A stretch of DNA of 64,000 nucleotides from Rhodococcoides fascians A25f (GTDB lineage Bacteria; Actinomycetota; Actinomycetes; Mycobacteriales; Mycobacteriaceae), in the NCBI RefSeq assembly GCF_000760935.2, contig NZ_CP049744.1:1966001-2030000 (forward strand), in the 5' to 3' direction. The notes below the pieces were generated by a model. It saw nothing but the letters and a program-made list of their open reading frames with translations, made no database searches and was not told the DNA's origin. A program made the translations under genes and the position numbers. This document shows, piece after piece, positions 15,913 to 24,002 of the stretch (position 1 is the stretch's first letter; every line of letters begins with the position of its first letter).

Positions 15913-17160
15913 TCAGTGCGCACCGAGGCCGTCGAGGAGAAGCTCTCCGACGAACGTTGCGTTGTCCTGCGGGCTGTTCTGTCGTCGTGTGAAGCATCGC
16001 ATCAGCAGGGTATTGGTGATGCCTGCTGCGAGATCGATTGGGCTCGAGCTCTTTCGGAATATCCCGCTGTCCTGACCCCGCGCGATGACCGGTGCGATGA
16101 TCGCCGGCAGGTTGAGCTTCTCCTTGATCGAGATCAATCCCTCCGGCTCGCCGTACGTGTCGTGTGCGACGGCGACGAGAAGAGCGTCCATGAATTCGAG
16201 TTCGTCGGCGGCGAGCTGCGCGCACCGCAGCATGTGATGTCGGAGAATCGCGAGCTCGTCCAGGCCCAGTAGCTCGTCGTCGGCTACCGACTCGCGAAGA
16301 CGATCGACTCGATTCTGCAGTGCTGCAACGATAACGGACGGCTTGGTTGGAAACAGCGTCTTGCAGGCCGCCCTCGGCACTCCTGCGATGTCGGCGACGT
16401 CGTCCATACGCGTCATGAAGTAGCCGCGCTTTCCGAACTCGGCGCGCGCCGCGGTGACGATCGCAGCACGCGGATCGCGAGGGAGTGGGCGGTCCTCGAC
16501 CTGTACACCGACGTCCCCCACGACGTCATCGAGGTGCTGATGATGACCCGACGTGTCGACGACGGCCCCGAGGAAGGCAAGTACCGCGTCGGACACCACA
16601 TCGGCCGATACGGATTTGTCGCCCACCTGACTGCGGATACGAAAGCCGTCGATGATGGCGTTGACCGTCACAGCGAACGATCGGGCCGTGAAGGGACGGC
16701 GAAATGCCCCACCGTCGGGATCGAACAGTGCCTCGAATGCGTCCAGCACGGCTTCGTCGCGGACGCGGTAAGCGCTGGCGAGTGTCGGAGAAGAAGGCCC
16801 GCTGAAAACGTGGTCGAGAAGTGACTCGGTGACTCTGTTCCGGTCGACGAGTGCTGGAAAGTAAAGCGCAACGAGCGCCGACACCGTCCCGCGAATCGAT
16901 GCACCGCTGGCCGTCGCCTGCGTGCGAACAGTCTCGTGAACGTCGGTGGGCAGCGGCGTATGGGACAGATGCTCGACCACCTTGTCGAGAAAGTCGGCCT
17001 TGGTGCTGAACTTCCGGAAGAATGTCGCCGTCGACGAGTCGGAGGAGTGGACGACGTCCTCGACACGCACACCGCGTTCGAGAATCCTTCGAGGATCCGC
17101 GACCAACAATGTGACAGCTGCCTCGACAAAATGGGTGGCAGTCGCGTCGAGCTCGTTCAT
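15913..17160 (-). CDS. Tandem two-domain TetR-type regulator
   Basis: A 415-residue protein, about twice the usual TetR length. Two TetR units are fused. The first has a divergent helix-turn-helix near residues 10-60 (VEDVVHSSDSSTATFFRKFSTK). The second has a more standard one at 231-282 (AIVTAARAEFGKRGYFMTRM; DDVADIAGVPRAACKTLF). Each is followed by a helical ligand or dimer domain. A single chain could thus form the two DNA-binding heads that normally need a dimer. ATG 17160 has no clear Shine-Dalgarno. The gene is divergent from the small LuxR-type gene at 17333. An 8-bp inverted pair, ACCGAGGT/ACCTCGGT (17174 and 17233), lies in that gap but is weak evidence. Confidence 0.8.
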   Translation of the reverse strand: MNELDATATHFVEAAVTLLVADPRRILERGVRVEDVVHSSDSSTATFFRKFSTKADFLDKVVEHLSHTPLPTDVHETVRTQATASGASIRGTVSALVALYFPALVDRNRVTESLLDHVFSGPSSPTLASAYRVRDEAVLDAFEALFDPDGGAFRRPFTARSFAVTVNAIIDGFRIRSQVGDKSVSADVVSDAVLAFLGAVVDTSGHHQHLDDVVGDVGVQVEDRPLPRDPRAAIVTAARAEFGKRGYFMTRMDDVADIAGVPRAACKTLFPTKPSVIVAALQNRVDRLRESVADDELLGLDELAILRHHMLRCAQLAADELEFMDALLVAVAHDTYGEPEGLISIKEKLNLPAIIAPVIARGQDSGIFRKSSSPIDLAAGITNTLLMRCFTRRQNSPQDNATFVGELLLDGLGAH

Positions 17161-17332
17161 GGGGACGGACTTTACCGAGGTGAGACTGACCGCGACGGTG
17201 CCGGTGACAGTATTCACTCTCGGTTGAGAGCTACCTCGGTCATTCGACGGAGTGACGCCACGGATCGAGTGCGGTGTCATTGGCCGTATCGCACCGCCGG
17301 GACAGCGGTGGTGCCCGAAATCAAGGATCTCC

Positions 17333-17593
17333 ATGACAGTTCTCGACATCCGCATCGGCGATGCCCCCGATCCACGGCTCAGTGCTCGTGAAATCGAAGT
17401 ACTCACCGCATGGCTCATCTCGGACTCGAAAGCGGAGGCATCGCGCTCGCTCTATTTGGCGATGGGGACCGTGAACACCCACTTGTCCCGGATCCGAGCC
17501 AAGTATTCCGCGGTGGGGCGCAGGGCACCCACCAAAGCGACGTTGCTTGCCCGTGCTCTGCAGGACGGTTTCATCGACATCGAAGACCTGTGA
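17333..17593 (+). CDS. Stand-alone LuxR-type helix-turn-helix protein
   Basis: An 86-residue protein consisting of little more than a LuxR/NarL-type DNA-binding domain (LSAREIEVLTAWLISDSKAEA, then MGTVNTHLSRIRAKYSAVGRRA). It has no receiver or ligand domain. AAGGA precedes ATG 17333. In other actinobacteria such lone HTH proteins occur as small regulators of unknown signal. It is divergent from the tandem TetR gene and convergent with the DedA gene, which ends 4 bp away, so no target is obvious. Confidence 0.8.
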   Translation: MTVLDIRIGDAPDPRLSAREIEVLTAWLISDSKAEASRSLYLAMGTVNTHLSRIRAKYSAVGRRAPTKATLLARALQDGFIDIEDL

Positions 17594-17597
17594 GGGT

Positions 17598-18251
17598 CTA
17601 CCGAACCTCGACGCGCCTGGACTTCATTTTCTTGACCACGAACCAGGCGATCAGCGCGACAACGATGCCGATGACGATGTACTGGAACACCGAGGCGTAA
17701 TTCTCCACGTAGTGCCAGTTCTCGCCGAGGAAGTAACCGGCGAGCACGAAGATCGAGTTCCAGATCAGGCTGCCCAGAGTCGTGTACAGCGTGAACTGCA
17801 GGATCGGCATCCGTGAGACTCCTGCCGGAATGGAAATGCCCGAGCGGACCACCGGGATCATGCGGCCGAAGAACACCGCCGACCGACCGTGACGGGTGAA
17901 CCAGTCCTCCGCTTTGGTCAGATCCTCGGTTCCGACGAACGGCATCTTCTCGACGATGGCGTACATCCGGTCGCGACCGAGCTTGATCCCGAGCCAGTAC
18001 AGAACCAAGGCACCGACAACCGAGCCCGCCGTAGTCCAGAACAACGCACCGAACAGAGTCATCCCGCCCTGCGATGCGGTGAACCCGGCAAGGGGCAGGA
18101 TGATCTCGCTGGGTAGCGGCGGGAAGAAGTTCTCGGCGGCCACCGCGATTCCGGCGCCGGGGCCACCGATGGCCTCCATCAAGCTGACCGCCCAACCGGC
18201 GATTCCGCCGAGTTCGGTGCTGGTCGCGGCAAGGGTGGAGAGCTCACTCAT
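17598..18251 (-). CDS. DedA-family membrane protein
   Basis: A 217-residue SNARE-associated/DedA protein (VTT domain) with about five membrane segments. Family marks are ENFFPPLPSEIILPLAGF near the N-terminus, GRFIPVVRS-like FFGRMIPVVRSGISIPAG in the centre, and the hydrophobic C-terminus followed by a basic tail (VKKMKSRRVEVR). DedA proteins act in membrane homeostasis and lipid-carrier recycling, including undecaprenyl phosphate in some bacteria. ATG 18251 lies 12 nt downstream of another possible start region and has no clear ribosome site. The gene is divergent from the NHL-type lipoprotein gene. Confidence 0.9.
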   Translation of the reverse strand: MSELSTLAATSTELGGIAGWAVSLMEAIGGPGAGIAVAAENFFPPLPSEIILPLAGFTASQGGMTLFGALFWTTAGSVVGALVLYWLGIKLGRDRMYAIVEKMPFVGTEDLTKAEDWFTRHGRSAVFFGRMIPVVRSGISIPAGVSRMPILQFTLYTTLGSLIWNSIFVLAGYFLGENWHYVENYASVFQYIVIGIVVALIAWFVVKKMKSRRVEVR

Positions 18252-18338
18252 GACAACGACTGTACGAAATGTATCGACCGGAAATCTGCTCACCAGGACA
18301 AATGCCCGGAAATTGAGACATATGGAACACTCGAACGT

Positions 18339-19370
18339 GTGAACCGAGTCGCTCGAGTAGTCCCTGTTGTCGCCGTCGCCACACTAGTGCTGAGTGCCTG
18401 CGGGTCCTCGGATACGGCGGAACCCGCACCGAGCACCACGACCGATTCGACCTCGTCGGCGGCGTCGGCGTCGCAAAGTTCGAGCACCGCGACGATCTAC
18501 AACCTGCCGGGCACAGGAGTGTTCCCCGAAGGCATCACCGCCGCGGACGACACGTTCTACGTGACGTCTACCTCCGACGGCGCGGTGTTCCGCGGAACCG
18601 TCGGATCCCCGGATGTCTCTGTGTTCTTGCCCGGCGGCGCGGACGGACGCACCGGCGCTGCCGGCATCGATGTGACCGATGAGGACGACCTGAACGATCG
18701 CGCCAACTACTTGGTGATCGCCGGTGGAGCGACAGGCAAGGTGTGGGTGTACGACGCCAACTCCGGTGATCTGGTGGCCACGTTCACCAACGGTCTCGGC
18801 ACCGATGCGACATTCCTCAACGATGTTGCGATTGCCGACAACGGGGATGTCTTCGTGACGGACTCACGCAGCCCCGCGTTGTATCGCATTCCCGTTGGGC
18901 AGATGATTGCCGGCGTGCAAGACGGTCCGCTGGAGACATTCGTGAGTTTCGACGGCAGCCCGTTCGTCTACGGCGAGGGCTTCAACGCCAACGGCATCGT
19001 CGAGAACGACAATGAATCAGCGTTGATCGTCGTGCAGTCGAGAACAGGCAACCTGTACCGAATCGACAAGACCTCAAAGGAGATCACGCAGGTCGATCTC
19101 GGCGGAGCAACGCTGATGAACGGCGACGGGATGGAGATGGACGACAACACGCTGTACGTCGTCCGTAATCGCGACGGTCTGATCGCGAAGGTCGACCTCG
19201 ATGACGACGGCAGAACCGGCGCGGTAACCGGCGAAATCACCGACGCATCGTTCGCCTACCCCACAACCGTTGCCGCAGTGGATGATCGGCTGCTCGTGGT
19301 GAACAGTCAGTTCGACAAGCGTGGGGGAGAACCCGTAGAGCCGTTCACCGTCAGCTCCGTTCCGGAGTAG
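18339..19370 (+). CDS. Secreted lipoprotein with NHL/SMP-30-like beta-propeller
   Basis: A 343-residue lipoprotein with the lipobox LSAC (Cys21), followed by a Ser/Thr-rich linker (about 25-50) and a propeller-like domain. Repeats of about 45-50 residues contain FPEGITAADDTFYVTSTSDGA, FLNDVAIADNGDVFVTDSRS and MNGDGMEMDDNTLYVVRNRDG, as in SMP-30/gluconolactonase-like and NHL proteins. Acidic residues sit at expected metal-site loops. It probably acts outside the membrane. The enzyme activity, if any, is unknown. The start is GTG 18339. One copy of an intergenic palindromic repeat follows the stop codon. Confidence 0.8.
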   Translation: MNRVARVVPVVAVATLVLSACGSSDTAEPAPSTTTDSTSSAASASQSSSTATIYNLPGTGVFPEGITAADDTFYVTSTSDGAVFRGTVGSPDVSVFLPGGADGRTGAAGIDVTDEDDLNDRANYLVIAGGATGKVWVYDANSGDLVATFTNGLGTDATFLNDVAIADNGDVFVTDSRSPALYRIPVGQMIAGVQDGPLETFVSFDGSPFVYGEGFNANGIVENDNESALIVVQSRTGNLYRIDKTSKEITQVDLGGATLMNGDGMEMDDNTLYVVRNRDGLIAKVDLDDDGRTGAVTGEITDASFAYPTTVAAVDDRLLVVNSQFDKRGGEPVEPFTVSSVPE

Positions 19371-19378
19371 GGCGGCGT

Positions 19379-19433
19379 CGCCGCACGTGCACGGAAAGTC
19401 GTAAAAGACACCGAGGTTCCGCGCACGACGATC
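19379..19433. repeat. Intergenic palindromic repeat, copy A
   Basis: This 55-bp unit is about 80% identical (44/55) and equal in length to the unit at 21215-21269. It contains an internal inverted repeat with arms GTGCACGGAAAGTCG (19387-19401) and CGAGGTTCCGCGCAC (19412-19426), so it can form a hairpin. It starts 9 bp after a stop codon and lies wholly between genes, as REP-like elements do. Confidence 0.65.
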
Positions 19434-19484
19434 GATCGGCCGGATTCGCTGTACACGCGGTGTAACTGTGCGACGGTGGGCCAC

Positions 19485-20042
19485 ATGAAACCCGGCGCAC
19501 GCATGGCTCCCGAAAAGATCGGCTCGATCATCGGAGCCGTTTTCGGACTGGTCTTCGTCTTCGTCAATTCGGATACGTTTCCGACGACGCTGACCGTTGG
19601 GGTGCGCGTCGTCGCAGTGGTGGCGTTGGTCGTTGTGCTTCTCGCGGTGTGGCGAGTCCAGCCGGCCCCCGCTCCTGAGGACGGTGCCCGCGGCGGCTTC
19701 GGCCGCGGGTACTGGGTTGTGGTCGCCGTCGAGGTGGTTGCAATCTTCGGCGGTCTCGCGATCATCAACGGTCCACTCGATGCACCGCAGGCTGCGGTTG
19801 CGTGGATTTCGACGGTGGTCGGCGTGCACTTCGTCGCCCTCGCTCTGGTGTGGAAGCTACGTTTCTTCACCGGCCTCGGCGTGGCGTTGACCGCGCTCGG
19901 CGTACTCGCCCTGATTCTCGCCGCTGCGGGTGCAGCCGACAGCTCTATCGACGCGATCGGTGCAATTTTGCCCGGCTTCCTGCTGCTCGGCTTCGCCCTG
20001 TGGGGGAGCAGTCGAGCGTTGGTCGGCAGCACTCACCGGTAG
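19485..20042 (+). CDS. Membrane protein of unknown function
   Basis: A 185-residue protein with about six hydrophobic segments: IGSIIGAVFGLVFVFV; VVAVVALVVVLLAVW; YWVVVAVEVVAIFGG; a segment near AVAWISTVVGVHFVALAL; GLGVALTALGVLALILAAAG; and ILPGFLLLGFALWG. I do not recognise a family. A GTG at 19476 would add three residues; ATG 19485 is preferred because GGTGGG lies just before it. It stands between two lipoprotein genes on the same strand. Confidence 0.65.
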   Translation: MKPGARMAPEKIGSIIGAVFGLVFVFVNSDTFPTTLTVGVRVVAVVALVVVLLAVWRVQPAPAPEDGARGGFGRGYWVVVAVEVVAIFGGLAIINGPLDAPQAAVAWISTVVGVHFVALALVWKLRFFTGLGVALTALGVLALILAAAGAADSSIDAIGAILPGFLLLGFALWGSSRALVGSTHR

Positions 20043-20125
20043 CGGATACGACTCGATTGGATCTCGACTCGGTGAAGGATCGTGATCTGAAGTAACGGTC
20101 GGTTCGTGACGCTCGACACCCGGGT

Positions 20126-21202
20126 ATGAAACTACGAGTGTGTGCGGGGCTGGCCTTGGTGGCGTTGATCGTGAGTGGGTGTTCGAGCCCGGACTCTGAC
20201 ACTCCAGGGGCTGAACTTCCTGGGTCCGGCACAACAGCAACATCCACCTCGTCCGCCGCCCCGACGACGTCACCGGGATCGTCGACAACTCCCGGCACGC
20301 CGGTCGGGGGAGGGTCGTCCACCTGTCTCGAAGACTCCGTAGTTCAGGACGCGATCAGCGGCCTCACTCCGTTCATGGCCAGTGCTTGGCAACTAGACGA
20401 GCAAGGCGACCCCTGCGCAACGCTGGCCTGGGCCACCGCGCGCATCGCGGATGCAACCAGCAGCAGCCCGGAAACCGTGCTGTTCTTTCATGACAACACC
20501 TACCTCGGAACCGCGACGGCCGAGCAGTACGCGTTCACGACCGTGGTCGATCAGCTCCCCGACACCGTCGCGGTGTCGTACAAGTGGATCAACCCTGGTG
20601 ACGCGAACGCGAATCCGACCGGCGGACCCGCGCTCGTGCGATACCGGTGGAACGGGTTGTCGGTCGACATGCTCGACCAGTTGCCGCCGGAAGTGCTGAA
20701 CCCGCCGCGCGCGAACCCGGCTCCAAGTCCTGCGCCAGGGCCTGCACCCGTTCCTGCGCCAGGGCCAGCACCCGGTCCTGCACCTGGTGGCACCGTGGAT
20801 CCGGCGACAGGATCGGTGTGCGTGGAGAACTCGGCGCGAGATGCGGCTCTTGCATCGCTCCCACCCTTCGAGGGCAGAGGTTGGGTCGACAGCACGAGCT
20901 CATACCCGTGCTTACCTCTGGTCACCTTTCTGACGCGACCCGAAAGCCGCAACATGTATGACGACCCGTCGTATTTGCTCTTCTTTCACGACGGCCAGTA
21001 TTTGGGCAAGGCCGATGACGTTCCGTATCCGAATATGAGTGTCGCGGACTCCGGCTACGACTTCGTCACCATCGCGTACCGCTGGCGAGTCCCAGGTGAC
21101 GACGCCATCTCCCCGGGTGGTGGGCCGGCCTTGGTGCGCTACCAGTTGAACGGATCCTCCGTCGAGACAATCGGAGCGATTCCGGTCGAGGTGACGGGGT
21201 GA
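20126..21202 (+). CDS. LppP/LprE-like lipoprotein with duplicated domain
   Basis: A 358-residue lipoprotein (lipobox IVSGC, Cys19) with a Ser/Thr/Pro linker and two copies of one domain. Each copy has the order C-x-n-D-A, a PCxxL segment, ETVLFFHD or SYLLFFHD, then YLG, and ends GGPALVRY. The first copy spans about 65-192 and the second about 232-356. They are joined by a Pro-Ala-rich spacer of PAP-type repeats (about 195-222). The pattern matches the LppP/LprE lipoproteins of mycobacteria and relatives, exported and cell-envelope bound but of unknown role. The tandem duplication is notable because the usual protein has a single copy. Confidence 0.8.
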   Translation: MKLRVCAGLALVALIVSGCSSPDSDTPGAELPGSGTTATSTSSAAPTTSPGSSTTPGTPVGGGSSTCLEDSVVQDAISGLTPFMASAWQLDEQGDPCATLAWATARIADATSSSPETVLFFHDNTYLGTATAEQYAFTTVVDQLPDTVAVSYKWINPGDANANPTGGPALVRYRWNGLSVDMLDQLPPEVLNPPRANPAPSPAPGPAPVPAPGPAPGPAPGGTVDPATGSVCVENSARDAALASLPPFEGRGWVDSTSSYPCLPLVTFLTRPESRNMYDDPSYLLFFHDGQYLGKADDVPYPNMSVADSGYDFVTIAYRWRVPGDDAISPGGGPALVRYQLNGSSVETIGAIPVEVTG

Positions 21203-21214
21203 GTTGAGCGGCTC

Positions 21215-21269
21215 CGCCGCATGTGCACGAAAACTCGTCGCAGAGGCCGAGTTTCCGCGCACCACAATC
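21215..21269. repeat. Intergenic palindromic repeat, copy B
   Basis: Second copy of the 55-bp unit at 19379-19433. Its arms GTGCACGAAAACTCG (21223-21237) and CGAGTTTCCGCGCAC (21248-21262) pair at 13 of 15 positions. It fills the gap between two convergent genes and touches the last codon of the SRPBCC gene, so it may also serve as a bidirectional transcription stop. Confidence 0.7.
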
Positions 21270-21753
21270 AGTCGGCGACAATGGCGTCGATCTGGCCCAG
21301 TGCCAGGGCCATACCTTCGTCCATGCCCATCTCGACGAGTTGTTCGAGTTGCTCGAGGGAGTCGAAACGGGAGCGAATGGTCATCCGTGTCCGACCGTCG
21401 AGATCGTCGAGAGTGGCAGTGGCGTGGGTGACGGGCATCGTCGACGACGGATTGCCCGAGTCATCGGCGAATCCGTCGTCGAACGAGAGCGTCGTCGGCG
21501 CGGAGATATTGGTGAAAAGCCACCAGCCGGCGGCCTTCTCGCCGTCCGGCCCGGTCATGTAGTACGACGCCCTGCCGCCCGGAACGAAGTCGTGGCTATC
21601 GAATGTCGCGGGCCACGTCGGTGGTCCCCACCATTTCTCGAGCTGGCGTGGGTCCTCCCAAATCTGCCAGACCCGTTCGACTTTCGCGTCGAACTCGGCG
21701 ACCACGGTCATGGTCAAGTTCTCCGCATCCTTGTGTGAGCTGATGAACGGCAT
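21268..21753 (-). CDS. SRPBCC/AHSA1-domain protein
   Basis: A 161-residue protein of the START-like SRPBCC superfamily (activator of Hsp90 ATPase homologue 1-like). It has FDAKVERVWQIWEDPRQLEKWWGPPTWPATF near the N-terminus and a central GPDGEKAAGWWLFTNI. These proteins form a deep hydrophobic ligand cavity. The gene lies three bases after an arsR-type gene. ArsR-AHSA1 pairs are very common in actinobacteria and usually act together in a small stress or ligand response. The ligand is unknown. Confidence 0.88.
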   Translation of the reverse strand: MPFISSHKDAENLTMTVVAEFDAKVERVWQIWEDPRQLEKWWGPPTWPATFDSHDFVPGGRASYYMTGPDGEKAAGWWLFTNISAPTTLSFDDGFADDSGNPSSTMPVTHATATLDDLDGRTRMTIRSRFDSLEQLEQLVEMGMDEGMALALGQIDAIVAD

Positions 21754-21756
21754 GAT

Positions 21757-22098
21757 TCAGCCTTTCTCGTCCGTGGACAGAAGGTCGTCGATTCGGTCGA
21801 CCCGGTGTCGCCAGATCTCCTCGTAGGTATCGAGCAGTTCACGAGCTTTCGCGATTGTGTCCAACCGAACTCGCACTATCTGCTCCCTGCCACGCTTGTG
21901 TTTGGTGATCACCGCAGCGCGTTCGAGAACCGCGACGTGTTTTTGTACTGCGGCAAAACTCATGGCGTAGTGAGATGCCAAGTCCGACACCGACTGTTCG
22001 CCCACGGTGACCTTCGCGACGATGTCACGACGTGTCGTGTCTGCGAACGCCTGGAAGAGGCGATCGACCTCCGCATCACTCAACTGATCTACAACCAT
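21757..22098 (-). CDS. ArsR-family regulator paired with the SRPBCC protein
   Basis: A 113-residue winged-helix protein. It contains LFQAFADTTRRDIVAKV, then VSDLASHYAMSFAAVQKHVAVLERAAVITKHKRGREQIVRV, typical of the ArsR subgroup that lies next to AHSA1 genes. No metal-binding cysteine motif is present. It is the first gene of a two-gene operon with the SRPBCC gene. An inverted repeat straddles its start codon, which indicates autorepression, and the transcript is probably leaderless or nearly so. Confidence 0.88.
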   Translation of the reverse strand: MVVDQLSDAEVDRLFQAFADTTRRDIVAKVTVGEQSVSDLASHYAMSFAAVQKHVAVLERAAVITKHKRGREQIVRVRLDTIAKARELLDTYEEIWRHRVDRIDDLLSTDEKG

Positions 22099-22107
22099 GT
22101 GGTTGTA
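22090..22107. promoter_or_regulatory. Operator of the ArsR-SRPBCC operon
   Basis: TACAACCA and TGGTTGTA are perfect 8-bp arms around a 2-bp centre. The start codon of the arsR-type gene lies inside the site, so binding would block transcription initiation directly. Confidence 0.75.
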
Positions 22108-22206
22108 CGTTATTCGTGCCTCGGTCCTTCGTCAAGGGGGCACATCGATTTGTCGGGCAACATGGAGTGTGGACGGCGACCCTCGTCGGCCGAGAGGAGT
22201 GCCAAG

Positions 22207-22896
22207 GTGCGGATTCGACCGGCCATGATCGGCGCGCTGTCGATCGTGTTGGGGGCGCTGGTGGTGCTGGTTCTCGATCTCCACACCGCGTGGCAGACGC
22301 CATCGCATCTGCGTCGCACGATCAGTGAATACGGACTCGGCGCGCAGCAGTGGGTGTTCTCGATCGGGGTCGTCCTGCTCGCCTTCGGCTCGGCGCTCAC
22401 TCTCGCGTCCGCGCTTCGGCATCGACTCACTCGGCCCGCGTCGGCCGCATCGATCTGCCTGACGCTGTGGACAGTAGGGCTCGTGGCCGTCGTCGCTGTG
22501 CCGAAACAGGATTGGTCGAACAACGCCTCACTGAGCCTCGGCGGGTCGATCCACCGGCTCGGTGCCGCTGTGGCGTTCGTGAGTATCCCGATCGCAGTCT
22601 TCGCGTTCTCTCGGCCCTGGATTCGCGACGGCGTATGGGCAGCCCGCGCCCGAATCACACAGGGACTGAGCATGCTGTCGGTCGTGACGCTGCTGCCCAT
22701 CGTGTACGCACTCGCGGTCGGTGCCACAGGCTCGCGACCCTGGTATCGCGTGGTCACCCTCGGATACGTGGAGCGAGTGCTCGTCGTCGCCGAAGTGATC
22801 GCGTTGATCTCGCTCGCCTTGTGGGTGTGGGCAGCTGAACGTAGGAGTCTTGCTTCTGCCGAGTCACAGGAGATCAGAGCCTCGCAGCCCGTCTAG
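22207..22896 (+). CDS. DUF998 family membrane protein
   Basis: A 229-residue protein with about six membrane segments. The N-terminal order (first helix, LRRTISEYGLGAQQWVFSIGVVLLAFGSALTL, then a helix) is that of the DUF998 family, which has no established function. GTG 22207 is preferred over ATG 22162 because GAGGAG lies eight to ten bases before it. The gene is divergent from the ArsR-SRPBCC operon, with the operator between them, so it may share that regulation. That is inference only. Confidence 0.75.
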   Translation: MRIRPAMIGALSIVLGALVVLVLDLHTAWQTPSHLRRTISEYGLGAQQWVFSIGVVLLAFGSALTLASALRHRLTRPASAASICLTLWTVGLVAVVAVPKQDWSNNASLSLGGSIHRLGAAVAFVSIPIAVFAFSRPWIRDGVWAARARITQGLSMLSVVTLLPIVYALAVGATGSRPWYRVVTLGYVERVLVVAEVIALISLALWVWAAERRSLASAESQEIRASQPV

Positions 22897-22960
22897 GGAA
22901 CCGATCCGGCCGGCGTCGCGTCCAACCATCGAGTGACATCGGTGGCGAGAGGGCGAACGT

Positions 22961-23533
22961 ATGCGGTCAACGGGTAGGCATCTGCTTGCGGCAGCCTGCG
23001 CTTCGGCGCTGTTGCTGACGGGCTGCGCCGCCTCGACGCAGGGGAGCCCTGTCGCGAGTGGAAACTCGTCGACGGAATCGACGACCGTGGCGTCGGGACC
23101 GAGAGAGCCATTCGATCCGTGCACTATCCCCAAATCTGCGGTGACGGCAAGTGGGCTGGACGTGAGCACGGAGAGGCCGGACTTCGCGGGCATCACGACG
23201 TACCCCGGTTGGAAGAACTGTGCGTGGGATGGGCCGACCGAAACTCCGTGGTACTTCCTCATTGTCCAGTCATCGATCAACTCGCTCGATCAATTCTTGC
23301 GCAGTCCGCAGAATGTAAATCAGGTTCCAGTCCACATAGGCCCCCGCGCTGCAGTCCAGTACAACCTCTCCGAGGACGGTGATCCGCCAGAGGGGTGCAG
23401 GATTGCGCTCGATGCAGGCGGCAACCTCTTGATCTTCATCCTTCACAAAATTGGGTCGAAAGACCTGTTGGGTGACCCCTGCGCCGAAGTCAACAAGCAT
23501 GCCGAGGACCTTCAGTCCTACTTGCCGAAGTGA
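22961..23533 (+). CDS. DUF3558 lipoprotein
   Basis: A 190-residue lipoprotein with lipobox LLTGC (Cys22) and the DUF3558 pattern: EPFDPCTIP near residue 48, KNCAWDG, and a C-terminal DPCAEVNKHAEDL with paired cysteines. The family is largely confined to actinobacteria and includes LprB/LprC-like lipoproteins of mycobacteria; its function is unknown. The next gene starts 13 nt after its stop and is probably in the same operon. The protein should face the outside of the membrane. Confidence 0.85.
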   Translation: MRSTGRHLLAAACASALLLTGCAASTQGSPVASGNSSTESTTVASGPREPFDPCTIPKSAVTASGLDVSTERPDFAGITTYPGWKNCAWDGPTETPWYFLIVQSSINSLDQFLRSPQNVNQVPVHIGPRAAVQYNLSEDGDPPEGCRIALDAGGNLLIFILHKIGSKDLLGDPCAEVNKHAEDLQSYLPK

Positions 23534-23546
23534 AAGGCACGCCCCA

Positions 23547-23942
23547 GTGACCGACAAGACGCTAGGTCTGGCCGACAACCTTGCCTATTGGCGGTCGTTG
23601 CGCGATCAGGCCGATGCCGGCGAACTCCACATCGAGGCAGATGTTGCGGTGGCCTGCGACAAGGCGTGTTCTGACTACCTTGAAAAACTGGACAAAATGT
23701 TCGAGATGACCGTCGGCCTGTCGTCGCCCGAATCGTTCGGCGACCTGCCGTCAGCCCAGATGCTCGGTGCCAAATTCCATCGTCTTGCAGTCGGCGAAGA
23801 AGGCTCCGCTCGCTTCGCGATCAAGCAGCAGATCGAGATCATCAAGACGATGCGCGAGTTTTTTCAACACTATTTTGCGAGTGTCGAGGCCGCAGACAGT
23901 GCCACCGCGGCAACAGTCGAAGCGCTGTCGCCACCGCGATAG
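23547..23942 (+). CDS. Small helical protein co-transcribed with the DUF3558 lipoprotein
   Basis: A 131-residue, cytosolic-looking helical protein starting at GTG 23547, with AAAGG upstream. It has no signal peptide or membrane segment. Its size and all-helix look (AVACDKACSDYLEKLDKMFEM; ARFAIKQQIEIIKTMREFFQHYF) recall the small helical proteins that follow DUF3558 genes in nocardioforms and are sometimes ESX-secreted. I see no WxG motif and no clear secretion tag, so no function is assigned. Confidence 0.65.
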   Translation: MTDKTLGLADNLAYWRSLRDQADAGELHIEADVAVACDKACSDYLEKLDKMFEMTVGLSSPESFGDLPSAQMLGAKFHRLAVGEEGSARFAIKQQIEIIKTMREFFQHYFASVEAADSATAATVEALSPPR

Positions 23943-23945
23943 ACG

Positions 23946-23982
23946 AAAAATCCCGACGACCCAGTTGCTCGGTCGTCGGGAT
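23946..23982 (-). terminator. Rho-independent terminator of the dicarboxylate symporter gene
   Basis: ATCCCGACGACC (23950-23961) and GGTCGTCGGGAT (23971-23982) form a perfect 12-bp stem with a 9-nt loop. On the minus strand the stem is followed by a run of five U (23946-23950). It lies 20 bp past the symporter stop codon and probably also stops readthrough from the convergent plus-strand genes. Confidence 0.88.
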
Positions 23983-24002
23983 CGATCGTTCGAAACGTAC
24001 TG

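Noticed and set aside
17174..17240. ACCGAGGT/ACCTCGGT inverted pair between the tandem TetR and LuxR-type genes as an operator
   Set aside because: The 8-bp arms are 51 bp apart, far more than a normal TetR site, so chance is likely; it is mentioned only under the gene.
21268..22098. Toxin-antitoxin pair from two small overlapping-size genes
   Set aside because: Both are well-known ArsR and SRPBCC/AHSA1 families; no toxin motif is present.
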